Shown here one piece after another: positions 33,986 through 44,673 of a stretch of 46,947 bases of DNA. Source of the stretch: an uncultured Colwellia sp. (GTDB taxonomy: Bacteria; Pseudomonadota; Gammaproteobacteria; Enterobacterales; Alteromonadaceae). The notes under the pieces are model-generated. The model saw only the letters and a program-made list of their open reading frames with translations, was not told where the DNA came from and ran no database searches. The stretch lies in NCBI GenBank assembly GCA_913058145.1, contig CAJXQM010000021.1, forward strand, positions 1 through 46,947, in the 5' to 3' direction. The position numbers were made by a program, and so were the translations under genes. Position 1 is the stretch's first letter, and every line of letters begins with the position of its first letter.

Positions 33986-36790
33986 TTAATGTGCTTCCTC
34001 CCAGTTGTCTCCTATGCCTGCTTCAGCAATTAACGGCACACTTAATTCAACCGCATTATTCATTAGTTCAACTAATTTAGCTGTCGTTTCTTCAACAATA
34101 TCTTGATGTATTTCAAAAATTAATTCATCGTGTACTTGCATAGTCATTTTAATACGGTCATCATTTTGTTCAGATAACCAAGTGGCAACGGCTAGCATCG
34201 CTTTTTTTATAATATCTGCCGCTGTGCCTTGCATAGGCGCATTAATAGCGGCACGTTCCGCTGCTTTTTTACGCATACTATTTTTAGCATTAATGTCGGG
34301 TAGATATAATCGACGGCCAAATAATGTTTCTACAAAACCCTGCTCACTGGCTTGTTGGCGAGTTTCTTCCATATAAGTTAATACGCCAGGATAGCGTTGA
34401 AAATACTTGTCTTGATACTCTTGTGCTTGATGACGACCAATACTCAATTGCTTAGCTAAACCAAATGCTGACATACCGTAGATCAAGCCAAAGTTAATTG
34501 CTTTAGCGCTACGACGCTGATCGGTGGTTACTTCATCTAATTCAACAGAAAATATTTCAGCTGCAGTCGCCCTATGCACATCTTTACCCTCACTAAATGC
34601 GGTCACTAAGCCTTTATCATTCGATAAGTGGGCCATGATACGTAATTCAATTTGAGAGTAATCAATCGCAACAATTTTATGATCTTTCGGAGCAATAAAA
34701 GCACAACGAATTTTACGACCTTGCTCTGAGCGAATTGGAATGTTTTGTAAGTTTGGATCGGTTGACGATAAACGCCCTGTGGCAGTTACGGCTTGATGAT
34801 AAGACGTATGCACTCGTCCCGTTTTAGGGCTAACCATTAACGGTAATTTATCAGTATAAGTTGATTTTAACTTACTCAAACCGCGATTTTCTAAAATCAC
34901 TTTTGGCAGTGGATAATCAAGCGCCAACTCTTGTAACACTTCTTCTGCGGTAGAGGGAGCGCCTTTAGGTGTTTTTTTAATAACAGGAATGTTTAACTCT
35001 TCAAATAATATTTGTTGTAATTGTTTAGGAGAGCTAAGGTTAAAGCTTTTTCCGGCGAGGTTATGAGCTTCAATTTCTAATTCATCTAACCGCTGACCAA
35101 TACTTTGACTTTGCTGATCGAGTATATCGCAATCAATCAACACGCCTGTTTGCTCCATTTGTGCCAATACTGGCAGTAATGGTATTTCAATGTCGTTATA
35201 AACACTAAGTTGCTCAGGTAGTTGCTCAAGCGCAGGAAAAATAGCGTGGTGTAAACGCAAGGTTACATCAGCATCTTCAGCGGCGTATTGACCTGCTTTT
35301 TCAATCTCTATTTGATTAAAGGTTAACTGCTTTGCCCCTTTACCCGCAATATCCTCAAAATGAACCGTTTTATAATCTAGATATTTAAGCGCTAGTGCAT
35401 CCATATTATGGCGTGTAGCAATACTGTTGTAACAATAGGATTCAATCATGGTATCAAAAGCAATGCCTTGCAATTTAATATCATAATGACTTAAGACATT
35501 GGCATCGTATTTTAAGTTTTGACCAACTTTTTTAATTCGGGTACTTTCTAATAGTGGTTTTAATTGTGCCAATACCCAGTCAAGATCAAGTTGTTCTGGT
35601 GCATCAATGTAGTCATGAGTCAAAGGCACATAAGCAGCCTTGCCCACTTCGACAGCAAAAGATAAGCCGACAAGTTCTGCCTTCATATAATAAATACTGG
35701 TGGTTTCGGTATCAAAAGCAAAAGCATCACTGGCAGCTAATTTAGTTAACCAGCGATTAAATGCTTCTTTATCAAGGATGATATCGTATTCACTCTCAGC
35801 CACGGCCACTGAAGCCACCTCAACACTAGTCGATTCAGTTACACTAGCATTTGTTTTTACCTTAGACGTACTCGTTGTTTTTTTACCACTACTGCCTTTA
35901 TCTAAATCAGCTAACAAACGTTTTAGTTCAAACTCTTGATAAAGCGATCTTAATACATCAGTGTCTGGTGCACTGGGTGCTAATTCTGCGGCAGTTTGCT
36001 CTAATTCAACATCGCATTTAATGGTGGCCAATTGATAAGACAGCGGTAACTGCTCTAATGCATCACGTAGGTTTTCACCCACTTTGCCTTTCACTTTGTC
36101 CGCATTGGCAATAACGTCATGTAACGTGCCATATTCTGCTAACCATTTTACCGCGGTTTTTGGACCACATTTAACTACGCCTGGTATGTTATCCACTTTG
36201 TCGCCCATTAAGGCAAGGTAATCGATGATTTGATCAGGGCGAACACCAAATTTTTCACTAACGCCAGCAACATCCATTTCTACATCTGTCATGGTATTTA
36301 TCAAGCGAACATGAGGCGTTACTAGCTGCGCCATGTCTTTGTCGCCTGTCGAAATAACTGTTTCAATGCCAAGCTCATCAGCTTGTTTTGCCAATGTGCC
36401 AATAACATCATCGGCCTCAACATCAGGTATAACTAAAAGCGGTAAACCCATAGCACTAATAATTTGGTGTAAAGGCGCAATTTGAGTGCGTAAATCATCA
36501 GGCATAGGTGGACGATTTGCTTTGTATTCAGGATACATATCATTACGAAAGGTTTTCCCTTTAGCATCGAAGATCGCGATAATATTGCCATTAGGGTAGT
36601 CTTTTTTCAAACTACCCAGCATATTTAATACACCGGTAATTGCGCCGGTAGGTTGACCACTTGCTGTAGATAAAGCTTGCAGGTAAGGCACATGGTAAGC
36701 GCGAAATAAATAAGATGAGCCATCGACTAAAATAAGTAGTTGTTTTATTTCTGCAGGAATTTGCAAAGATTTTTCTGGCAAAGTTGTCAT
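33986..36790 (-). CDS. polA: DNA polymerase I
   Basis: 934 residues from ATG 36790 (MTTLPEKSLQIPAEIKQ). An upstream ATG at 36826 would add 12 residues; neither has a Shine-Dalgarno. 5' nuclease domain about 15-300 (LILVDGSSYLFRAYH, GDKDMAQLV, YLALMGDKVDNIPG). 3'-5' exonuclease about 350-540 with intact DTETTS. Polymerase domain: TGRLSSTDPNLQNIP, DYSQIELRI (motif A), RRSAKAINFGLIYGMS (motif B) and QVHDELIFE (motif C). A low-complexity Ser/Thr/Val linker at about 305-330 joins the domains. It fills gaps, removes RNA primers and repairs DNA. Upstream DnaA boxes may link its expression to replication. Confidence 0.96.
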   Translation of the reverse strand: MTTLPEKSLQIPAEIKQLLILVDGSSYLFRAYHVPYLQALSTASGQPTGAITGVLNMLGSLKKDYPNGNIIAIFDAKGKTFRNDMYPEYKANRPPMPDDLRTQIAPLHQIISAMGLPLLVIPDVEADDVIGTLAKQADELGIETVISTGDKDMAQLVTPHVRLINTMTDVEMDVAGVSEKFGVRPDQIIDYLALMGDKVDNIPGVVKCGPKTAVKWLAEYGTLHDVIANADKVKGKVGENLRDALEQLPLSYQLATIKCDVELEQTAAELAPSAPDTDVLRSLYQEFELKRLLADLDKGSSGKKTTSTSKVKTNASVTESTSVEVASVAVAESEYDIILDKEAFNRWLTKLAASDAFAFDTETTSIYYMKAELVGLSFAVEVGKAAYVPLTHDYIDAPEQLDLDWVLAQLKPLLESTRIKKVGQNLKYDANVLSHYDIKLQGIAFDTMIESYCYNSIATRHNMDALALKYLDYKTVHFEDIAGKGAKQLTFNQIEIEKAGQYAAEDADVTLRLHHAIFPALEQLPEQLSVYNDIEIPLLPVLAQMEQTGVLIDCDILDQQSQSIGQRLDELEIEAHNLAGKSFNLSSPKQLQQILFEELNIPVIKKTPKGAPSTAEEVLQELALDYPLPKVILENRGLSKLKSTYTDKLPLMVSPKTGRVHTSYHQAVTATGRLSSTDPNLQNIPIRSEQGRKIRCAFIAPKDHKIVAIDYSQIELRIMAHLSNDKGLVTAFSEGKDVHRATAAEIFSVELDEVTTDQRRSAKAINFGLIYGMSAFGLAKQLSIGRHQAQEYQDKYFQRYPGVLTYMEETRQQASEQGFVETLFGRRLYLPDINAKNSMRKKAAERAAINAPMQGTAADIIKKAMLAVATWLSEQNDDRIKMTMQVHDELIFEIHQDIVEETTAKLVELMNNAVELSVPLIAEAGIGDNWEEAH

Positions 36791-36879
36791 AAGGAGTGAG
36801 TCTAAACAATAAGATGGGTTAAGCATGCCACAAAGCGCGCTTTAGCTCTACTACACCGTGATAATTGGTTCAAGTGTAA

Positions 36880-36900
36880 TGTGGATAACTTTGTTGATAA
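36880..36900 (-). promoter_or_regulatory. DnaA box pair upstream of polA
   Basis: TGTGGATAA at 36880-36888 is a perfect consensus box (TTATCCACA on the minus strand). TGTTGATAA at 36892-36900 differs at one base and lies 12 bases on, about one helical turn. Confidence 0.55.
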
Positions 36901-37022
36901 GCACAAGCTAACGCCATAAAATAGAGTAGCCCTATTCTAATAGGCCTACTAAAGTTATTGATTTTATTGTAAAATATTTATTTTAAATTGTTTTTACATA
37001 AGATGTTTTTTATTTTTATTTT

Positions 37023-37031
37023 TGTGGATAA
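37023..37031 (-). promoter_or_regulatory. Second perfect DnaA box in the polA leader
   Basis: TGTGGATAA (TTATCCACA on minus), at the edge of a long A/T-only stretch, 143 bases from the first box. Confidence 0.55.
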
Positions 37032-37394
37032 ATAAAATTTTTTACCCTTACTTTTTCACTGTCTAAAAAAAACCGATAAAATAATGAGCTAAGATACTAT
37101 CAGGATTTCATAGTATTGCGAGTACATTATTAAACTATTTTTACATACTTTTTGCTATTCAAAAGAACAAAAAAACATAAGCTAACACTGGCGTGACCTG
37201 ACAGCTGTTCAACCAGTTTCGAAACTTCCGATATAGTTAACGTAACGATTAATTAAGTTATTGCTACGCCTCCTTACTCTAGAAAAATATTAGTGTATCG
37301 AAGTAAATAACACTTACCGTACCGTTATTTTTATTAGCTTACTTTATATGAGGCGTAATAGTAGGAATGAATATTTATTGTTACGCCTGATTGA

Positions 37395-38747
37395 TTACAG
37401 CGTAACAAACTCTTCTGCTGACGTGGGATGTATTGCAATCGTATTATCAAAATCAGCTTTCGTCGCGCCCATTTTCATCGCAACAGCAAAGCCTTGTAGG
37501 AGTTCATCACTACCAAAACCAATACTATGTAAACCCACAACTTTTTCATCAGCGCCAGCACAAATTAACTTCATTCGTGTTGGGTCACGGTAATCTTCAG
37601 TCATTGCTTGATAAAGTGCAGTGAACTGTGAATTGTAAACACTCACATTGTCTTCACCATATTGCGTAACCGCTTCTGCCTCCGTTAATCCTACTGTGCC
37701 AATAACCGGATGACTAAAAACAACCGTGGCGATCCCTGAGTAATCTAAATGTTCATCAGGTTTATTGTTAAATAAACGTTCGCATAAACGACGACCTGCC
37801 GCAACAGCCACTGGTGTTAACTGTGCACGGCCCGTATTGTCACCAACCGCATAAACACCCTCTACATTAGTATTTTGATATTTATCCGTAACAATAAAGC
37901 CTCGCTCATTTAGCTCAACACCTGCTAGCGCTAAATTAATATTATCAGTCGCTGGCTCTCGGCCTATTGCCCATACTATTTTTTCAACTGGACCAACCGA
38001 CTGGCCATTAGTTAAATGCACCACTAACTTACCATCAACTAATTTTTCAATACGCTTCGGTGTACTGTGGTTATGTAGTGTAGGACCATGCTTTGCCATT
38101 TGCTCAACCAATGTATTACTTAACATATCATCAAAGGTGCGCAGCGGTTTCTCATTTCTAACCAATAAATGCGTTTGGGTGCCTAGGGCATGAAATACAC
38201 CCGCTAGTTCTACCGCAATGTAACCGGCACCAATAACGGCCACTGATGTAGGTTGTTCGGTTAACGCAAAAAAACCATCCGAATCGATGCCAAGTTCAGC
38301 CCCCTCAATATTGGGGATAGAAGGACGACCACCGGTAGCAATAGTAATATGATCAGCAGTATATAAGGTGCCGTTTACTTCAACTGTATTTTTATCTATA
38401 AATTTAGCAAACCCTTGAATAACAGTAACATTATTTGCATCAAATCCTCGTTGATACGCGCCATGGATTCTTTCAATATACGCTTCACGATTTTTAACTA
38501 AGTGGCTCCAATTAAACCCTTTTTTTTCTAAGTTAAAACCATAGTCATTTGCATATTTAAGCGCATCGCTAATTTGCGCAGCATACCACATGGCTTTTTT
38601 GGGAACACAGCCAACATTCACACAAGTACCACCAATATACTTGGCTTCAATTACTGCTGCTTTTTTACCCAGCTTTGCGGCTCTATTCGCCGAAGCAATA
38701 CCGCCGCTACCCGCACCAATAGCTAAATAATCAAAATGTTGTGTCAT
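37395..38747 (-). CDS. gor: Glutathione-disulfide reductase
   Basis: 450 residues, the same as E. coli Gor. FAD motif [16 protein letters not shown]; redox-active pair C42/C47 in [23 protein letters not shown] motif [19 protein letters not shown] followed by [12 protein letters not shown], whose Arg fits NADPH preference; ATG motif ATGGRP; catalytic H440 in [10 protein letters not shown]. It keeps glutathione reduced in the cytosol. Divergent from prlC. In E. coli gor lies near rlmJ-prlC-rsmJ, so the neighbourhood is conserved. Confidence 0.96.
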   Translation of the reverse strand: MTQHFDYLAIGAGSGGIASANRAAKLGKKAAVIEAKYIGGTCVNVGCVPKKAMWYAAQISDALKYANDYGFNLEKKGFNWSHLVKNREAYIERIHGAYQRGFDANNVTVIQGFAKFIDKNTVEVNGTLYTADHITIATGGRPSIPNIEGAELGIDSDGFFALTEQPTSVAVIGAGYIAVELAGVFHALGTQTHLLVRNEKPLRTFDDMLSNTLVEQMAKHGPTLHNHSTPKRIEKLVDGKLVVHLTNGQSVGPVEKIVWAIGREPATDNINLALAGVELNERGFIVTDKYQNTNVEGVYAVGDNTGRAQLTPVAVAAGRRLCERLFNNKPDEHLDYSGIATVVFSHPVIGTVGLTEAEAVTQYGEDNVSVYNSQFTALYQAMTEDYRDPTRMKLICAGADEKVVGLHSIGFGSDELLQGFAVAMKMGATKADFDNTIAIHPTSAEEFVTL

Positions 38748-38996
38748 GGTAAATCCTTATGTGAACTAATTTATCTTTATTATGTGGGTACAAAAAGTCA
38801 TATAATCAAGAGGTGACCGCTTCAAATCAGTACTATTGAGCTTACTTTAAGTAACCCTAGATGATTTGATGATAATAGCGCTAAAATCTACCAAAATATT
38901 AAATAGCAAAAAAATGCCTCTGTTACGTAATTGCCCTTGAATATTTCCTTTGTTGTCATCACATATACACTATCATTTATTTAATTTGTAACCCTT

Positions 38997-41042
38997 ATGA
39001 CTAATCCTTTATTGCTCAACTTGCCTTTACCCGCATTTTCAAAAATAAAACCTGAACATGTAAAACCAGCAGTAGAGCAAGCGATCGCTAATTGTAAAAA
39101 AGTGATTGGGCAAGTATTAGCTGAACAACTTACTTTTACTTGGCAAAACCTAGTCATGCCAATTGATGAAGTGGATGACATATTATCTAAACTTTGGTCA
39201 CCTATTTCCCACATGAACTCGGTAATTAGTAGTGATGAATTACGAGAAGCTTACGAGTCATGTTTACCTATATTATCAGAATACAGCACCTTGGTTGGTC
39301 AACACCAGGGCTTATATCAAGCTTACTTACAGTTAAGCAACAGTAGTGAATTTTCTAGCTTAACAACAGACCAACAAAAAGTTATTACCAATGCGTTACG
39401 TGATTTCAAATTATCAGGCGTGGCGCTAAATGATGATGACAAAAAGCGATATGGCGAAATTGTCAGTCGTTTATCAGAATTAAGCTCAAGCTTTAGTAAT
39501 AATGTACTTGATGCCACAGAAGCGTTTAGTATCAACATTAGTGATAAAAAAGATTTATCCGGCTTACCTGACAGTGCCTTAGCCGCAGCGCAAGCACTTG
39601 CCAAAAATAAAGAACAAGCAGGTTATAATTTCACGTTAGACATCCCAAGCTATTTACCGGTAATGATGTATTGCGACAATCAATCATTACGTGAAAAGTT
39701 ACATCGTGCTTTTGTCACTCGCGCTTCTGATCAAGGGCCAAATGCTGGAGAATTCGAGAATAGCGGTATTATGAATGAACTATTAGCACTGCGTCATGAA
39801 TTAGCTCAATTACTCGATTTTGATAACTATGCTGAACATTCTCTCGCCACTAAAATGGCTAACTCTACCAGTGAAGTTATGGAGTTCTTAGAAAACCTTG
39901 CCATTAAATCCAAACATCAGGGCGAGCAAGACTTTAAAGAGTTAAACGATTTTGCCCGCACAGAATATTCGCAAGAGACGTTGCAAGCATGGGATTTAGC
40001 CTACTACAGCGAAAAACTGAAACAAAGTCGTTATACCATTTCAGATGAAGAACTACGTCCATACTTCCCTAAAGATAAAGTGGTTGAAGGCTTATTTACC
40101 GTGGTTAACCGTTTATTTGGTTTAACTATTACTTGTCGCGACGGTGTCGATGTATGGCATGATGATGTAAAATTTTACGATGTTTTTTCTGCTGATGGCC
40201 AACTACGTGGTAGCTTCTATTTAGATTTATACGCCCGCGAGAAAAAACGTGGTGGCGCTTGGATGGACGACTGTGTGGGTAGAGCTAAACTTAGTACCGG
40301 CGACATTCAACACCCTGTTGCGTACCTAACGTGTAATTTTAATGGCCCTGTTGGCGATACGCCAGCACTATTTACCCATGACGAAGTAGTCACCTTATTT
40401 CACGAGTTTGGTCACGGTTTACACCACATGTTAACGCAGATAGATGCGAGCGCTGTTTCTGGTATTAATGGCGTACCGTGGGATGCCGTAGAATTACCAA
40501 GCCAATTTTTAGAAAACTGGTGCTGGCAGCCAGAAGCATTAGCCTTTATCTCTAGCCATTTTGAAACCGGTGAATCATTACCTCAAGTACTTCTAGATAA
40601 AATGCTTGCAGCAAAAAACTTTCAATCAGCCATGCAAATGTTACGTCAATTAGAGTTCAGTATTTTTGATTTTACCATGCACGCTAGTTATACCAGTGAC
40701 GCTAAGGACAGCCATATACAACAAGTACTAAACCAAGTTAGAGAAAAATACTCCGTAGTAAAAGCACCTGAATTTAATCGCTTTCAACACGGTTTTAGTC
40801 ATATTTTTGGTGGCGGGTATGCTGCAGGATACTACAGTTATAAATGGGCGGAAGTCCTCTCAGCCGATGCCTTTGGTTTGTTCGAAGAAGAAGGTATTTT
40901 CAACCAAGCAACAGGGCAGTCTTTTTTAAATAATGTGTTAGAAAAAGGCGGTAGTGAAGAACCAAGTGAATTATTTAAAAATTTCCGTGGTAGAGCACCT
41001 GAAATAGATGCCTTACTTCGTCATTGTGGTATTGAAGCTTAA
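38997..41042 (+). CDS. prlC: Oligopeptidase A (M3 family)
   Basis: 681 residues. Zinc site HEFGH at 469-473 in TLFHEFGHGLHHML, followed by the Glu ligand in VELPSQFLENW. Other M3 features: GGAWMDDCVGRA and GGGYAAGYYSYKWAEVLSADAF near the end. It degrades signal peptides and other oligopeptides in the cytosol. Start ATG 38997 has no evident Shine-Dalgarno (AACCCTT). It is the first gene of a tight operon: three bases to the Tag-like gene, then a one-base overlap to rsmJ. Confidence 0.96.
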   Translation: MTNPLLLNLPLPAFSKIKPEHVKPAVEQAIANCKKVIGQVLAEQLTFTWQNLVMPIDEVDDILSKLWSPISHMNSVISSDELREAYESCLPILSEYSTLVGQHQGLYQAYLQLSNSSEFSSLTTDQQKVITNALRDFKLSGVALNDDDKKRYGEIVSRLSELSSSFSNNVLDATEAFSINISDKKDLSGLPDSALAAAQALAKNKEQAGYNFTLDIPSYLPVMMYCDNQSLREKLHRAFVTRASDQGPNAGEFENSGIMNELLALRHELAQLLDFDNYAEHSLATKMANSTSEVMEFLENLAIKSKHQGEQDFKELNDFARTEYSQETLQAWDLAYYSEKLKQSRYTISDEELRPYFPKDKVVEGLFTVVNRLFGLTITCRDGVDVWHDDVKFYDVFSADGQLRGSFYLDLYAREKKRGGAWMDDCVGRAKLSTGDIQHPVAYLTCNFNGPVGDTPALFTHDEVVTLFHEFGHGLHHMLTQIDASAVSGINGVPWDAVELPSQFLENWCWQPEALAFISSHFETGESLPQVLLDKMLAAKNFQSAMQMLRQLEFSIFDFTMHASYTSDAKDSHIQQVLNQVREKYSVVKAPEFNRFQHGFSHIFGGGYAAGYYSYKWAEVLSADAFGLFEEEGIFNQATGQSFLNNVLEKGGSEEPSELFKNFRGRAPEIDALLRHCGIEA

Positions 41043-41045
41043 TCC

Positions 41046-41789
41046 ATGACGACAAATACCACAGAAAAATTTAGTGATTTATACCAGCGTGCCGCTAAAC
41101 GAAAAGGCGGCGTAAAGGCATTAGAATTATTGCTTGGTAAAAAGATTATCGGTAAAAAATTGCTTAACGATCAAGCAGCCCAACAAGGTGTGGCAACGTT
41201 AAGTGATGATCGCATTTTATCTGCATTTACCAAACAAATTTTTAAATCCGGTTTTGTCTGGCGTGTTGTAGAAAATAAATGGCCTAACTTTGAAGAAAGC
41301 TTTTTTAATTTTAATATTGAAAAAGTGCTGATGATGCCCGAAGAAATGCTTGAGCGAAAAGCTGCTGACCCCAAAATTATTCGTAATTATAATAAGGTCA
41401 AAACCATTCAAGCCAATGCACAGATGATATTCGATCATCAGGTAGAGCGTAATACTAGCTTTGCACAGTTCATTGCCCAATGGCCAAGCAGCGATGTTAT
41501 TGGTTTATGGGCCTTTTTAAAAAAACACGGTCAACGCCTTGGGGGTAATACCGGGCCTTATGCGTTAAGACTATTAGGTAAAGATACCTTTATACTAAGC
41601 TCAGACGTAGAAGCTTATCTCAGAGCTAAAAATATTATTGATGGCGGTTTACAGAGTAAAAAAAGCTTAACGGCTATTCAGGCATTTTTTAATAAACTCC
41701 AGCATGAATCGGGTTACAGCCTCACCCAACTTAGCCGGTTAATCGCCTTTGCCAGTGGTGATAATTATGTGCAGCTTGAGGCAGTTTAA
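41046..41789 (+). CDS. DNA-3-methyladenine glycosylase I-like protein (Tag superfamily)
   Basis: 247 residues. The Tag-like core runs from about 50: [33 protein letters not shown] and [17 protein letters not shown], matching the helix-hairpin-helix glycosylase pattern. [29 protein letters not shown] also fits. The N-terminal Cys-containing zinc motif of true Tag (RCxW) is absent; instead there is a basic start ([14 protein letters not shown]). So it is a divergent member, perhaps with altered substrate or structure. It starts three bases after prlC, and its stop overlaps rsmJ, so it is co-translated. Base-excision repair of alkylated DNA is the likely area. Confidence 0.82.
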   Translation: MTTNTTEKFSDLYQRAAKRKGGVKALELLLGKKIIGKKLLNDQAAQQGVATLSDDRILSAFTKQIFKSGFVWRVVENKWPNFEESFFNFNIEKVLMMPEEMLERKAADPKIIRNYNKVKTIQANAQMIFDHQVERNTSFAQFIAQWPSSDVIGLWAFLKKHGQRLGGNTGPYALRLLGKDTFILSSDVEAYLRAKNIIDGGLQSKKSLTAIQAFFNKLQHESGYSLTQLSRLIAFASGDNYVQLEAV

Positions 41790-42589
41790 TGATTAACGTT
41801 CTTCATCAAAACATTGCCGTTGCCTATAGTGATTCGATAGACACCGATCGCTGTAAACTTATCGCCAAAAAATGGCACCTTAATTATATTGGTGATACTG
41901 CATCAGCACGCAAACATACTTCATTAGATTTTTTATTACAACTCAACCATCAAATACTTGAGTTAATAAAGCTTGATGAACCAAAACTTAGCGGTATTAA
42001 CGTTGATTTTGTTGACGGCGCTGTGGCGCACCGTCGTAAATTTGGTGGCGGTAGAGGCCAAGACATTGCCAAAGCTATCGGCCTAAAACATGGTTTCGCT
42101 CCGCACGTATTAGATGCTACCGCCGGCTTAGGCCGCGATGCTTTTGTGTTAGCGAGTCTGGGTTGCCAAGTCACTTTAATGGAGCGTATGCCCGTGGTTG
42201 CCGCCCTACTCGATGACGGTTTAGAACGCGCTAAACTCAATGCAGAGGTAAGTGAGATAGCTCAACGTATGCGGTTAGTCCACGGTTCGTCTATTGAAGA
42301 TATGACGTTAGCCGATCAGGTAGATGTGGTATATCTTGATCCTATGTACCCACACCGTGATAAATCAGCAGCAGTAAAAAAGGAAATGCGTGTGTTTCAA
42401 TCATTAGTGGGTGAAGACTTAGACGCAGATGCGTTATTATCGCCCGCACTTGCTTTGGCTAAATATCGCGTTGTAGTAAAACGGCCTAGTTATGCGCCTC
42501 CGCTAAATAACCAAACACCCACAACAAGCATCAAGATGAAAAAAAATCGATTTGATGTTTATGTAAATAAAGCAATTCCAAAAATGTAA
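41789..42589 (+). CDS. rsmJ: 16S rRNA (guanine(1516)-N(2))-methyltransferase
   Basis: 266 residues, start overlapping the previous stop (TAATG). AdoMet motif [20 protein letters not shown] at about 109-128, then [18 protein letters not shown], and the catalytic motif [11 protein letters not shown] in place of [20 protein letters not shown] is also typical of RsmJ/YhiQ. It modifies G1516 of 16S rRNA. In E. coli prlC and rsmJ are adjacent too. A terminator follows at 42734. Confidence 0.95.
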   Translation: MINVLHQNIAVAYSDSIDTDRCKLIAKKWHLNYIGDTASARKHTSLDFLLQLNHQILELIKLDEPKLSGINVDFVDGAVAHRRKFGGGRGQDIAKAIGLKHGFAPHVLDATAGLGRDAFVLASLGCQVTLMERMPVVAALLDDGLERAKLNAEVSEIAQRMRLVHGSSIEDMTLADQVDVVYLDPMYPHRDKSAAVKKEMRVFQSLVGEDLDADALLSPALALAKYRVVVKRPSYAPPLNNQTPTTSIKMKKNRFDVYVNKAIPKM

Positions 42590-42910
42590 CTCATCGTCGA
42601 TAGGCCCGAGTTTATAGGTAAAGGTTGTACTCGCTTAGCACACAATAAAAGTGATTTATGTAAATTGATTAAGCGTAAACTAACACCATAAGTATTTAAC
42701 AAATCAATACACTGTTAAACTTAACAAACAAATAAAAGGGCTTTATAGCCCTTTTTATATATACCCGTGAGTAATCAAGATGCATGTTACCAAGTGCACT
42801 TTCAATGGTGATGGGTATTAGCACGATGACAGAAAGATTATAATAGTATCAACATTTTCAACGTCCCTTCGTAGGACTTTACTAATTAGTTTTATTTTTA
42901 AGGTGTAACA
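42590..42910. other. Intergenic region rsmJ to flavoprotein gene
   Basis: 321 bases. The terminator at 42734-42756 is the only clear signal; the second half must hold the promoter of the flavoprotein gene. Nothing else recognised. Confidence 0.5.
42734..42756 (+). terminator. Rho-independent terminator of the prlC-rsmJ operon
   Basis: AAAAGGGC-TTTATA-GCCCTTTTT. Stem of 8 bp with T5; symmetric, so possibly bidirectional. Confidence 0.9.
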
Positions 42911-44110
42911 GTGATCACAACAGACGTATTAATAATTGGTGCCGGCGCGGCAGGCTTAATGTGTGCTGCACAAGCAGGGTATCGCGGTAAAAACGTTGTT
43001 GTGGTTGATATGGGAAAAAAACCCGCACGAAAAATATTGATCAGTGGTGGTGGCCGTTGTAACTTTACTAACCAAGGTACGACACCTAATCACTTTATTT
43101 GTCAAAATCCTCATTTTGTTAAATCAGCTTTAAGCCGATTCACTGCTGATGATTTTATTGAACTAATTGAAAGGCATAGCGTTAATTATCATCATAAAAC
43201 CTTAGGGCAACTATTTTGTGATAATAGTGCTCAAGACATAGTTGATGTTTTACTTACCGAATGTGATTGGGCAAGCGTATCGATTAACCTTCGCACTGAA
43301 GTACTTTCCGTGAGTAAAGACTCGGAACAGGGTTACCTTGTAAAAACATCTGATAAAGATTATCGATGCAAATCATTAGTCATTGCCTCTGGTGGGCTAA
43401 CTATGCCAAAACTAGGCGCGTCTCCTATTGGTTATAAAGTTGCAGAACAATTTGGACTCGATGTTCTACCCACAATAGCGGCCTTAGTACCTTTCACTTT
43501 GCATGATCATGACAAAAAACGCTTCGATGGCTTATCTGGTATCAGTATCGACTGTCAGGTAACCAGTGAAAATGGTATGAGTTTTCGTGAAAATATTCTT
43601 TTTACTCACCGTGGCCTATCAGGGCCTGCCATATTGCAAATTTCCTCTTTTTGGCAAGCAGGTGAAGCGATTACTATCAATTTATTACCTGAAAAAAATC
43701 TCAACGCAATTATCAATGCCTGGCGTGAACAGCAACCTCAAAAGTCATTAAAAAATCTTTTATCAACCTTATTTCCTAAGCGTTTTATTGAAACATTAAT
43801 TAATGATGGGACGTTTACCGCCAACGTTGCAGATAAAGCCATCAACCAATTAAACCATGATGAGATAGATAATTTAGCTCATGCAATCCACACTTGGCAA
43901 ATCAAACCCAATGGCACTGAAGGCTATCGCACCGCAGAAGTCACTTTAGGGGGTATTAATACTGACGAACTTTCCTCTAAAACCTTTGAAGCGAAAAAAT
44001 CTAAAGGCTTATATTTTATTGGAGAAGTCACCGATGTTACAGGCTGGCTTGGTGGTTATAATTTTCAGTGGTGTTGGTCTAGTGGCTGGGCCTGTGGACA
44101 AGCAGTTTGA
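42911..44110 (+). CDS. FAD/NAD(P)-dependent oxidoreductase, HI0933/BaiN (YhiN) family
   Basis: 399 residues from GTG 42911 (GTAACAGTGATC). FAD dinucleotide motif IIGAGAAGLMCAAQAG at about 6-21; family stretches KKPARKILISGGGRCNFTN, LVIASGGLTMPKLGASPIGYKVA, FTHRGLSGPAILQISS and the C-terminal ITDVTGWLGGYNFQW-type FAD contact (EVTDVTGWLGGYNFQW). Cytosolic flavoprotein of uncertain reaction; a Clostridium member acts on bile acid intermediates, but that is not implied here. Stands alone between two intergenic regions. Confidence 0.92.
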   Translation: MITTDVLIIGAGAAGLMCAAQAGYRGKNVVVVDMGKKPARKILISGGGRCNFTNQGTTPNHFICQNPHFVKSALSRFTADDFIELIERHSVNYHHKTLGQLFCDNSAQDIVDVLLTECDWASVSINLRTEVLSVSKDSEQGYLVKTSDKDYRCKSLVIASGGLTMPKLGASPIGYKVAEQFGLDVLPTIAALVPFTLHDHDKKRFDGLSGISIDCQVTSENGMSFRENILFTHRGLSGPAILQISSFWQAGEAITINLLPEKNLNAIINAWREQQPQKSLKNLLSTLFPKRFIETLINDGTFTANVADKAINQLNHDEIDNLAHAIHTWQIKPNGTEGYRTAEVTLGGINTDELSSKTFEAKKSKGLYFIGEVTDVTGWLGGYNFQWCWSSGWACGQAV

Positions 44111-44332
44111 TTTGTTTTGTTTTTATATAACCAATTGAAATTATGTAAAATGAATCTACTTCACGTTAGCTTATTACTGAGGCCTGTTAATAATCTCCAA
44201 CTATTTATAAAAAGTGACTGTTTACGGTTTCTATATCTTGGTATTATGGGTTATTAATATAAATTAATTAATATTAGTGATGCGGACATGATAGAAACGC
44301 ATACAAAATATCTTATATACCTAAGGAAAATT

Positions 44333-44665
44333 ATGCCAAGCACCAAAAATCGTCGATTACGTAAAAAATTATATTTAGATGAGTTTGCCATTTTAGGCTT
44401 TGAATTGTCATGTACATTAGATGTAAAAACGTCAGATGAATTTGATTCAGTTTTAAATCAATTGGTAGACTTTATTGAAAGTCGTGACCTTTCGATGGGA
44501 GGAGGAGGTAACGCTGAATTATTTGGAGCTTTTATCTGTCCAAATAACCGTTATGCATCCGCTACTAATGAAGACCGAGATGCTCTTACCGCTTGGCTTG
44601 ATGAAAACAAATCCACTAAAAATGTTACTGTAGGCGAGTTAGTTGACGCAAACTACGGCGCATAA
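44333..44665 (+). CDS. yggL: YggL family 50S ribosome-binding protein (DUF469)
   Basis: 110 residues from ATG 44333, which has AAGGAAAA at 44323-44330. An in-frame ATG at 44288 would add 15 residues without a ribosome site. Signature MPSTKNRRLRKKLYLDEFAILGFE, then FIESRDLSMGGGGN and RYASATNEDRDAL. E. coli YggL binds the 50S subunit. Small, acidic after a basic start. The 222 bases before it contain no other gene. Confidence 0.92.
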   Translation: MPSTKNRRLRKKLYLDEFAILGFELSCTLDVKTSDEFDSVLNQLVDFIESRDLSMGGGGNAELFGAFICPNNRYASATNEDRDALTAWLDENKSTKNVTVGELVDANYGA

Positions 44666-44673
44666 GTGACTAG

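Larger units (their letters stand above)
36791..37394. other. Long AT-rich region between divergent-facing polA and the 3' end of gor
   Basis: About 600 bases without a supported gene. Contents: DnaA boxes (36880-36900 and 37023-37031), an extremely A/T-rich stretch (about 36950-37050), and three copies of an ACGCCT-type element near 37266, 37351 (inverted) and 37383 close to the end of gor. AGGCGTAA (37351-37358) can pair with TTACGCCT (37381-37388), a possible weak gor terminator. The polA promoter must lie in this region. Confidence 0.5.

Noticed and set aside
36791-37394. Chromosomal origin oriC
   Set aside because: Too few DnaA boxes, and none of the usual origin neighbours (dnaA, dnaN, mnmG/gidA) are present; kept only as a DnaA-box finding.
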